From: Rhodocaloribacter litoris
GTDB taxonomy: Bacteria > Bacteroidota > Rhodothermia > Rhodothermales > ISCAR-4553
NCBI RefSeq assembly: GCF_011682235.2
Contig: NZ_CP076718.1
Location: forward strand, 2,957,868 to 3,021,867
DNA: 64,000 nt
Reading direction: 5' to 3'
Under the pieces are notes generated by a model, which saw nothing but the letters and a program-made list of their open reading frames with translations, was not told where the DNA came from and did no database searches. Below are positions 41,712 to 54,400 of the stretch, piece after piece; position 1 is the first letter of the stretch, and each line of letters begins with the position of its first letter. The position numbers and the translations under genes were made by a program.

Positions 41712-44020
41712 GGTTTTTTCGGGATCGTTTCGGGGAAAGGGCCCCGGGTCGGCGCGAAAACCCGTCCCGGCTGTGTTGCCCGCCATTGCACCCGGTCGGC
41801 GAAGTCGGCCAGTCGTGCGGCGGCATTCAGGTCGCCGGCGGCGCGGAAGGCCCGGGCGGCCTGCCGGGCTGTTTCGGCGGCGGCCTGCAGGTGGCCGGCG
41901 CGGTGCGCGAGGTGGGCCAGCCAGACCTGGTGCTGCCGCCGGAGGAGCGCGCAGCGGGCCGGCGTCGAGGCGGGGATGCGGTCGGGAGGCGTTGTACGCA
42001 GCAGGGCGGCCGCCTGTTCGTACCGGCCGCTTTCTGCCCAGCGAAGCGCCGCCAGGATCCCTGCTGCCGGAATTGCTCCGCGATATTCCTCCAGCCGCGC
42101 CGCCTGCGTGGCGGCTGAATCCGGCGAGGTTAAGATTCGGACAAGGGCAGGGTGCGGGGCAAGGGATTTCCGAATGACCACCAGCGCGGCCGCTTCGTGG
42201 GCGTAGGACGGCAAGGCCTGCAGGGCTGTCTCATAACGGGCCTTCGCCCGGGCCGTGTCGCCCAGCAGGGTGTGGGCGTCGCCGAGGTGGCGTGCCAGCG
42301 CGGGCAGACGGGGCAGGGCGGCGAGCGTGTCCAGCCGGGCGACGACGGTGCCGGCGGCGCGCCGTGCCAGCTGGAGGGTGGCCCAGGCGTCGAGGGCCGG
42401 GGGGTAGGCCGGCTGCCGGGCCAGCGCCGCCTCCAGCCGGGCGAGCGCCTGCGCCGTGTCCCCCCGTGCCAGGGCCTGTATCCCTTCACGGGTGTGCCGC
42501 ACGTGGAACGGCACGTGGTGGGGACACACCTTCTCAAAAAGCGACGGCACGGCGAAACGCCGCTCGGCCAGCGGGGCCGCCGCCCGGGACACCACCGGCA
42601 TGGCCAGCAGGTATGCCTGCCACTCTTGGGCCAGCACCCGCGCCGGCTTTCCGTAGACCGCCTCGAAGTTTGCCCGGGCGTAGACCTGCCGAAAAGCCGC
42701 TGCCCCGTAGGTATCGATCAGGTAGCGCACGAACGAGCCCATGGTGGTGTAGGAGACGGCGCTGCGGCCTGTCCAGAAACCCAGCGGGGAAAGGCGGGGG
42801 GCCAGGGTTTCCGCCAGCGCGAGCGCACCGGGGTTGCCGCCCGTGCGCCGGAGTGCCGCCGAGAGGACCTGTTCGTGGGGGGTGGGCAGGCCGTCCGGCG
42901 GCTCCATGGCCACGGCAAAGCCCTCCACCAGTCCCACCGACAGCGAGGCCCGCAGCCCGGGCAACCCGAACGACCGGGAGAAGACATGCGCCAGCTCATG
43001 CGGAAAGGCCGTTTCGAACTCGTCCAGGAGCACATGGGTCTGCGGACGTGCCAGCCACACCGGCGCCACGTTCGTGCGGCGGGCACCCGTCAGGCGCGCC
43101 TTCGTCTCCGGGTCGGGATAGAGGTAGCTCGCGATGCGCTCCGGCACCTCCACCCCCAGGCGTTCGGCGAGCCGGGCATACCGGTATTCGTGCACCTCCG
43201 CCAGCCGGGCCAGTTCGTCTTCCGTCAGAGAGGCAGGGTCATAATAGAGATCGAAGTGCGTCGTGCGGTATACCCCGCCCAGGGCGCGTTGCAGCACCTG
43301 CCCGGTCGTGTTGATCCCCAGGGGGCCGGCGAACAGGTAGCCCAGCCCGAGGAGCAGGGCGAGCCCCCCGGCGACGACCCCGTGCGGGAAGCCGTCGTCC
43401 GGCAGCCGGCCCCGCCGCACCCGCAGCGCCCGGCCCGTCACCAGCAGCAGCCCGGCCCAGCAGAGCGACAGTGCGCGGAAGGCAAAGAGGCCGGAGCGGA
43501 TCGCCAGTTCCTCATCGTAGAGGGGACCCAGGATGCCTCCGAAGACATGGTTGTACACGTAGAACTGCGGGTGCAGTCCCAGGTCGTAAAGCGGCGTCAG
43601 CACGGCCACCCCCAGCCCGGCGAGCACGAATACCAGCCGCTTCCGGCGCAGGTGCGTGCTGCTTACCGTGTAGGCGAGCGCTACCGCCAGCACCACGCTC
43701 ACGACCGGAAACAGCACAAAAAACAGCAATCCCGTCGCATAATCGCAGTTAGGCACCCACAGAAGCGTCAGCGTCAGCAGGGCCCAGGGGACGGCGAGTG
43801 CCGCCAAGTGCCCGCCCAGCACCCGCCGCACCGGCGCCCCTTCCTCGAACCAGCCGACCGCCGACAGCCCGGCGACGAAGAAGCCTGCCAGCGCCACCAC
43901 CGCCGCCGACTCGACGTGCAGCAGGTTGAACAGCGGGATCGGCCATAGCGCCACCCCCAGGCCCCCATAAATCCCCAGTACCGGCCTCAGCCGGCGCTGC
44001 ACGTCGTCCGGTACGCGCAT
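41708..44020 (-). CDS. Multi-pass membrane protein with HExxH metallopeptidase-like and TPR-like parts
   Basis: 770-residue protein with three parts. Residues 1-265 hold about seven hydrophobic segments (e.g. GIYGGLGVALWPIPLFNLL, LLFFVLFPVVSVVLAVALAY, VVAGGLALLLGLGYLFAG). Residues 270-510 look like a gluzincin-type domain: YRTTHFDLYYDPASLTEDELARL then FPHELAHVFSRSFG with HExxH (HELAH), LVEGFAVAME (an EGxA segment typical of the third ligand), and YTTMGSFVRYLIDTYG. Residues 515-770 are Ala/Leu/Arg-rich helical repeats resembling TPRs (GDTAQALARLEAALARQPAYPPALDA). I recognise no named family for the whole. A membrane-tethered peptidase with a TPR scaffold is inferred. First gene of the coupled trio. 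Confidence 0.7.
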   Translation of the reverse strand: MRVPDDVQRRLRPVLGIYGGLGVALWPIPLFNLLHVESAAVVALAGFFVAGLSAVGWFEEGAPVRRVLGGHLAALAVPWALLTLTLLWVPNCDYATGLLFFVLFPVVSVVLAVALAYTVSSTHLRRKRLVFVLAGLGVAVLTPLYDLGLHPQFYVYNHVFGGILGPLYDEELAIRSGLFAFRALSLCWAGLLLVTGRALRVRRGRLPDDGFPHGVVAGGLALLLGLGYLFAGPLGINTTGQVLQRALGGVYRTTHFDLYYDPASLTEDELARLAEVHEYRYARLAERLGVEVPERIASYLYPDPETKARLTGARRTNVAPVWLARPQTHVLLDEFETAFPHELAHVFSRSFGLPGLRASLSVGLVEGFAVAMEPPDGLPTPHEQVLSAALRRTGGNPGALALAETLAPRLSPLGFWTGRSAVSYTTMGSFVRYLIDTYGAAAFRQVYARANFEAVYGKPARVLAQEWQAYLLAMPVVSRAAAPLAERRFAVPSLFEKVCPHHVPFHVRHTREGIQALARGDTAQALARLEAALARQPAYPPALDAWATLQLARRAAGTVVARLDTLAALPRLPALARHLGDAHTLLGDTARAKARYETALQALPSYAHEAAALVVIRKSLAPHPALVRILTSPDSAATQAARLEEYRGAIPAAGILAALRWAESGRYEQAAALLRTTPPDRIPASTPARCALLRRQHQVWLAHLAHRAGHLQAAAETARQAARAFRAAGDLNAAARLADFADRVQWRATQPGRVFAPTRGPFPETIPKKP

Positions 44021-44123
44021 CGCTTTCCCGCATGCAGAGGTGGACTGCCTGTGGCGTCGGGCGTGGCGAACGACAGCCCTGCCATAGGCAACACGCAATA
44101 CGCGCTACCTTCCGGCAAGGTGC

Positions 44124-45020
44124 TCAGAGCAGGGCATACGAGATCCCGACCGCCAGCACCTCTTTCAACTGGAACCGGTCGCTCAGGTCCTTGTCCAGCA
44201 GGGCCACGAACTCGAAGTTCACCTGAAGCCAGGCATTCACCTTCATGTTGACCAGGTTTTCCCAGAGAAAGTCCGGCGTTTCCGGCTTGTTGAAGGAGGC
44301 AAAAAGCCCGAGGGTCGATTTGTAGCGCACGTTTTTGAACACCTCCCGGTTCAGTTCCGAGACCGCCTCCATGCCCAGTTCGAACCGCACGGCGTCGGCC
44401 GGGTCGACGCCATAGAGCACCCGCAGCCGCTCGATCAGCACGATGGTCTCTTTGGCCGCCACGCCGATGCGCTGCGTGAACCAGTGGTTGGGGTCGTAGG
44501 TCAACCCGATCGACTGCTGCAGGATGGCCGGGCTGAAGAAGTCCGAAACCTTGACGGGTGGTTTGCGCGGCGCTCCCACCGGGTTTTTTTCAAAGATCGG
44601 GTCTTTGTCGAAGTTGAACCCCTCTGCAAACTGCGTGCGGATGGAAGCCGCCACCGTGGGACTGAAGAGGCTGAAGAAGCCTTCCCCCTGGTAGGAGAGG
44701 TTGGAAGCCAGCCGGATGACATCCTCGGCTTTGCGGAAGTCGAGCGTGTCCTGCTTGACGACGCCGATCGTCAGCCGGAGGGTGTGTTTCTGGGCCCACC
44801 GCCCGTTCGTCCGCCGGGCCTCTCCGTTGAGCCCCGTACTGAGCGCCAGCGAGTTGACCCCGCCCCCCTGCCAGTTGTTGAAGCCTGCCTGGGTGGCCGA
44901 AAGGGTGGCGATCAGGTCGGTTTTCCAGCTCCGGGACGTGTCGGGCTTTTGCGCCGGTTGCCCGCGTGCCGGCAACAGCGTCATACCCAGTATCAACATC
45001 CAGAGTGTTCGTTGCACCAT
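44124..45020 (-). CDS. DUF3078-like exported protein
   Basis: 298-residue exported protein. The signal peptide (MVQRTLWMLILGMTLLPARGQ) is followed by SWKTDLIATLSATQAGFNNWQGGGVNSLALSTGLNGEA, read in parts; the Q..F.NW..GG.N......G pattern is characteristic of DUF3078, a family of Bacteroidota outer-membrane barrels. The rest is strand-rich with a C-terminal VLAVGISYALL. The start at 45020 is set by the signal peptide; the in-frame ORF runs upstream across a terminator and is not credible. Function unknown. It lies upstream of, and on the same strand as, the membrane-peptidase gene with a 103-nt gap. Confidence 0.78.
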   Translation of the reverse strand: MVQRTLWMLILGMTLLPARGQPAQKPDTSRSWKTDLIATLSATQAGFNNWQGGGVNSLALSTGLNGEARRTNGRWAQKHTLRLTIGVVKQDTLDFRKAEDVIRLASNLSYQGEGFFSLFSPTVAASIRTQFAEGFNFDKDPIFEKNPVGAPRKPPVKVSDFFSPAILQQSIGLTYDPNHWFTQRIGVAAKETIVLIERLRVLYGVDPADAVRFELGMEAVSELNREVFKNVRYKSTLGLFASFNKPETPDFLWENLVNMKVNAWLQVNFEFVALLDKDLSDRFQLKEVLAVGISYALL

Positions 45021-45146
45021 GAACCTTTTCTGATGTGTACTCCTGTTTCGACGGAAAGCCGTGCGTGGCACAGGGGTGCGTTCGCCAGGCGGACCGGAGG
45101 GGGCGGGAGGCTGCTCCGATCGGATGGAGCCGAAAGGTAACACCAC

Positions 45147-45183
45147 AAAAAAGGCCGTGCGGTACTCCGGCACGGCCTTTTTT
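45147..45183. terminator. Bidirectional rho-independent terminator
   Basis: AAAAAA-GGCCGTGC (45147-45160), 9-nt loop, GCACGGCC-TTTTTT (45170-45183). The 8-bp GC stem flanked by A6/T6 terminates either strand; here it ends the leftward transcript of the H1-like gene, whose stop is 24 nt away. Confidence 0.85.
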
Positions 45184-45206
45184 GTCAAAAAACCGGGAAG
45201 GTTGCT

Positions 45207-45386
45207 TCAGGCGTCCTGGTTTTTGCGCTCCTGGATGTCGACACGGATGTCCTGCGCCATCTGCTTCAGTTCCTGCATGGCTTTGCGCACGCGTGTTCCG
45301 GCCGCCTTGTTGCCCTTCTCATAGAACTTGTGGAAGTCGGCTTCCAGGCTTGCCACGAAGTCGCGCAGTTGCTCGAATTTACCCAT
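45207..45386 (-). CDS. Histone H1-like small protein
   Basis: 59-residue basic/helical protein resembling the short Bacteroidota 'histone H1-like' (Hc1/HCT-type) proteins: MGKFEQLRDFVASLEADFHKFYEKGNKAAGTRVRKAMQELKQ, cited in segments MGKFEQLRDFVASLEADF and GNKAAGTRVRKAMQELK. It lacks the long Lys/Ala/Pro tail of chlamydial Hc1, so it corresponds only to the conserved N-terminal module. Probable role is nucleoid binding, inferred from the family label. The ATG at 45386 is preceded by AGGAGGACATACAC, an excellent ribosome binding site that decides this start over an ATG 39 nt upstream. It is followed by a strong terminator and is likely monocistronic and well expressed. Confidence 0.8.
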   Translation of the reverse strand: MGKFEQLRDFVASLEADFHKFYEKGNKAAGTRVRKAMQELKQMAQDIRVDIQERKNQDA

Positions 45387-45441
45387 GTGTATGTCCTCCT
45401 GAGGTTTTGGGTGATAGCTGGCCAAGACGATGTGAGGGATT

Positions 45442-45479
45442 CAAAGCCGGTGGCTTTGCTCAAAAGCGGGAAAAACATA
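45442..45479 (-). promoter_or_regulatory. Promoter element and leader hairpin of the H1-like gene
   Basis: On the minus strand TATGTTTT (45472-45479) fits TAnnTTT(G) and is followed about 14 nt later by a perfect hairpin CAAAGCC-ACC-GGCTTTG (45458-45442), which would lie in the 5' leader some 56-72 nt before the start codon. It could be a leader structure, an operator, or the terminator of the upstream kinase-like gene (no T-run). Confidence 0.4.
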
Positions 45480-45537
45480 CTGCACAGAAACGCGGCTGTC
45501 AAGCAAATTGCCCGCATTTCGGCCTGAAATCCCATTT

Positions 45538-46236
45538 TTATCGGGCGGTGTGGCGCACGCGGGTGCCCTGCAGCCCTTCGCGGTGCACGAAACCGACGGG
45601 GCTGGTGAGCCAGACCTCGGCGGCGGTTTCGACGAGGGTGCGTACCGGTGCGGGGTCGGCGACCACGCCGGTGGCTTCGAGTTCGGCGGCCGGCAGCACA
45701 TCGCGGAGGCGTCCCTGCTCGACGACGCCGGGGCGGTTGGTTCGGGTGAAAAACACGATTCGGAGCGGTTCGTCGGCCAGTTGCCGGGTCAGGGCTTCGA
45801 CGGCGAGGAGGAGCGGCACCTCGCCACCGGCCGCCTGTGCCGCGATTACGGGCACGGCCCGGCGGCGGGCCAGGTCGCGCACCCAGCGGGCACCCGGGGC
45901 CGTGACGCTTCCGTCGGCATCGCGCCGCAGCAGGCCCCGGTCCGATCCCTGCAGGCCGACAGCCGGCACCCCGGCGTCGGTCAGGAGCCCGACGATGCGG
46001 TGCGTTTCCATGCGGAGGAGGCGTTCGACGAGGTCCGGCGGAGGCGGTTCGTCGTCCGCAAAGCGCCCTTCGGCTTCAAGCCAGCTCTGGAGCCGGTTCC
46101 CGCTGCCGTGGACGAGGAGGGTGTGAGGCATGCGGGGGCCGGCGCCGGCGAGTGCCCGGCCCAGCCCCTGCCAGAACAGCGGGTTGGCCTGGTGTTCCGG
46201 GTCGATGTAGAGTACGTGGAGGGGCAGCCTCGTCAC
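45538..46236 (-). CDS. Amino-acid-kinase-fold protein, acetylglutamate-kinase-like but degenerate
   Basis: About 232 residues. The segment TLLVHGSGNRLQSWLEAEG, followed by ERLLRMETHRIVGLLTDAGVPAVGLQGSDRGLLRR, follows the order of N-acetylglutamate kinase (VHGGG.., helix, AVGLSGxDGxLL). The canonical N-terminal Lys-containing KxGG motif is absent, and the second half (LLLAVEALTRQLADEPLRIVFFTRTNRPGVVEQG) retains only the outline of the nucleotide lobe (VFLTD.PGV). It may be an inactive or specialised paralogue of ArgB/LysZ-type kinases. Start uncertain: GTG at 46236 is favoured because it opens directly into the fold; an ATG at 46311 exists. It lies about 100 nt downstream of the large hybrid kinase gene. 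Confidence 0.5.
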   Translation of the reverse strand: MTRLPLHVLYIDPEHQANPLFWQGLGRALAGAGPRMPHTLLVHGSGNRLQSWLEAEGRFADDEPPPPDLVERLLRMETHRIVGLLTDAGVPAVGLQGSDRGLLRRDADGSVTAPGARWVRDLARRRAVPVIAAQAAGGEVPLLLAVEALTRQLADEPLRIVFFTRTNRPGVVEQGRLRDVLPAAELEATGVVADPAPVRTLVETAAEVWLTSPVGFVHREGLQGTRVRHTAR

Positions 46237-46335
46237 AAGCAATCCCGGAGAGGTGGAGGAGCAAACGTTTCGGCTCAGGTCATGAACGCTACCTGCCCTG
46301 CCGGGTTGCAAGCCGGGGGTGTTCGGTTGCCGTCG

Positions 46336-51141
<4,806 letters not shown>

Positions 51142-51461
51142 GATCTCCTTCCTGGCGACTGGGTAGGTAAGGGGGGACCGGAGGCTACCCGCTCACGGAA
51201 AAAAGCACGCCGCAGGGGAAAACTTGACCGCCTTTTCCCGCTTTTCCCGTTGCTTCCGGTCGTCACCGGGGGCAAACAACAATCACGCCCGGTTCGTTCT
51301 GAGCCGGCCGTGAAGACCGTGCACAAGATATCCACACCGGTGGACTTGTCGCTCCGTGTTTTGGATTTTTGACTTCCGCTGTCAGGTTCCGGGCTTCACG
51401 TTTGGAATAGGCGGAACCTGCCACCCGCAATGCCACCCGCCATTCGAATTTCTCTGTCCGC
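51142..51461. other. Divergent intergenic region hybrid kinase / dnaE
   Basis: 320 nt with no credible gene. It contains runs of TTTTCCC near 51230-51250 and one ATATCCACA (51327-51335), which differs from a DnaA box by one base; a single imperfect box is not evidence of an origin. No clear promoter was found for dnaE. Confidence 0.4.
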
Positions 51462-54400
51462 ATGCGCGAATTCAGCCATCTCCACTGTCACACGCAGTAC
51501 TCGTTGCTCGACGGGGCGGCGCGCATCAGCACGTTGCTGGAAAAGGCCGCCGCGCTGGAGATGCCGGCCGTCGCCATCACGGACCATGGCAACCTGTTCG
51601 GCGTGCCCGAATTCTACACGGCGGCCAGAAAGCTCGGGGTACAACCCATCATCGGGTGCGAGTTCTACATCACCCCCGCGGGCATGGCCGACAAGAGCGA
51701 CCGCACCCGCTACCACCAGGTGCTGCTCGCCAAGAACCTGGAGGGCTACCGCAACCTGATCCGCCTCTCCTCGCTTTCCTACACCGAGGGCTACTACTAC
51801 AAGCCCCGCATCGACAAGGCGACGCTGCGGCGGCACAGCGAAGGGCTCATCGCCACCACGTGTTGCCTTCAGGGCGAGGTGCTGCAGACCATCCTGCACC
51901 GGGGCGAGGAGGAAGCCCGCCGCGTCTTCGAGGAATACCTGGACATTTTCGGCGAGGACTATTACATCGAGATCCAGGATCACAACATCGCCGATCAGAA
52001 GAAGTGCAACGCCGTGCTATTGCGCTGGGCCCGGGAGTACGGCGTCAAGGTCGTCGCCACGAACGACGTGCACTACGTGGAGGAGGAAGACGCCGCCGCG
52101 CAGGACGTGCTGCTGTGCCTGCAGACGGGCAAGGACCTCTACGACCCGAACCGGATGCGCTTCGAAGGCACCCAGTTCTACTTCAAGACGGCCGCCGAGA
52201 TGGAGGCCGCGCTGGCCGACCTGGAGCCGGCGGTGCGCACCGAGGCCCTCGTCACCACGAACGAGATCGCCGACAAGTGCAGGCTGGAGCTGCCGATGGG
52301 CCAGCTCCTGATGCCGCACTACCCCATCCCGCCCGCCTTCGGCGACGACATGAACGCCTACCTGCGGCACCTCGTCTTCGAGGGGGCCCGGCGGCGCTAC
52401 CCCGAGATGCCGCAAACGGTCGTCGAGCGGCTCAACCACGAGCTGGCGATCATCGAAAAGATGGGCTTCGCCGGCTACTTCCTCATCGTGCAGGACTTCA
52501 CCACGGCCGCCCGGAAGCTGGGCGTCTCGGTGGGGCCGGGGCGCGGCTCGGCCGCCGGCAGCGCCGTGGCCTACTGCCTGGGCATCACCAACATCGACCC
52601 GCTCAAATACGACCTCCTCTTCGAGCGCTTCCTCAACCCCGAGCGCGTCTCGATGCCCGACATCGACATCGACTTCGACGACCGCGGCCGCGGCCGGGTC
52701 ATCGACTACGTGGTGCAGAAGTACGGGCGCGAGAACGTCTGCCAGATCATCACCTTCGGCACGATGGGCGCCCGCTCGGTCATCCGCGACGTGGCCCGGG
52801 TGCTGGGCATCCCCCTCGCCGAGGCCGACCGCATCGCCAAGCTCATCCCCGAGGGGCCCAAGGTGACGCTCGAGACGGCCCTGAACGAGGTGCCCGAGTT
52901 CCGCAACCTGCAGAACGACCCCAACCCGCAGATCCGCAAGCTGCTCCACTACGCGCGCGTGCTCGAAGGCTCGGCCCGCCACACGGGCGTGCACGCCGCC
53001 GGCGTCATCATCGCCCCCGGTAAGGTGAGCGAGTACGTGCCCGTGGCCGTGGCCAAAGGCAAGTCCGGAAACGACGACGTCATGACCACCCAGTACGACG
53101 GCAAGTGGGTGGAGTCGTTCGGGCTGCTGAAGATGGACTTCCTCGGCCTCAAGACGCTCACCGTCCTGAACGACGCCCTGGCGCTGATCAGGGAAAACCA
53201 CGGCGTCGAGATCGACCTGGATCGGATCCCGCTCGACGACCCCGAGACGTTCGCGCTCTTTCAGCGGGGCGACACGGTCGCCATCTTCCAGTTCGAATCC
53301 TCGGGCATGCGCGAGTGGCTGCGCAAGCTGCGGCCGACGAACATCGACGACCTGATCGCGATGAACGCTCTCTACCGGCCCGGCCCGATGGACCTGATCC
53401 CCAACTACATCGACCGCAAGCACGGCCGCGAGAAGGTGGAGTACCCCCACCCGATGCTCGAAGAGATCCTCAAGCCCACCTTCGGCATCCCGGTCTACCA
53501 GGAGCAGGTGATGCAGATGGCCCAGGTGATGGGCGGCTACACGCTGGGACAAGCCGACATTCTGCGGCGCTGCGTCACAGGCGACACCCTGGTCGTCGAT
53601 GCCGACACCGGCGAGCGCGTCCGCGTCGATGCCGTCCGTCCCGGCATGCGGCTGCTTTCGCTGGATGACACTTACCGGCTCGTTCCCGTACCCGTGGCCA
53701 AGCGGTTCGACAACGGGGTGCAACCGGTCCTGCGGGTTCGCACCCGCAGCGGCCGCTGCCTGCACCTGACCGCCGAGCACCCGCTCCTGACGGTTCGCGG
53801 CTGGCGGCACCTCGCCGATCTCGCTGTCGGAGACGCCATTGCCGTCCCCGCTCGTCTTCCGGTCTCCGGCACGCTCGCCCCGTCTCCCGAGCGCATCAAG
53901 GTGCTGGCCTATCTCATCGGAGACGGATGCACCCGCCAGTCCAACGGCCTTCCACAGGCCTACTTTTACAATTCGGACCCCGAACTCCTCAACGACTTCT
54001 CGGAGGCCGTGCATGCGCTCGGCAGTAGCACGAAGCGCTACGTGCACACCACCACCGGCGTCGTAACGATTTGTTGCAAAGGCAAGAAAGGTTACAACCC
54101 CGTGGTGGACCTTGTCCGTGCCACCGGGCTGGCCCACCGGGCCGAGCACAAGCGCATCCCGGAGGAAGTCTTCGGCTATACGAACGACGCGCTACGGCTC
54201 TTCCTGGGCTGTCTGTGGAGCACGGACGGCTCCGTCGAAAGGAAGCGGCTGTCTTACAGCTCGTCCAGCCTCGCGCTGATCGACGATCTGGCGCACCTCC
54301 TGCTCCGGCTGGGCATCGTCACGATGCGCCGCAGCCGAACGACGTCCCACCGGCCCAACCATGAGTTGCTCATCACGGATCAGCGGGATGTACGGCGGTT

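Noticed and set aside
51327-51335. DnaA-box-like ATATCCACA upstream of dnaE (and GTATCCACA near 20204)
   Set aside because: Single imperfect boxes with no cluster, no AT-rich unwinding region and no dnaA/dnaN neighbours; not an origin.
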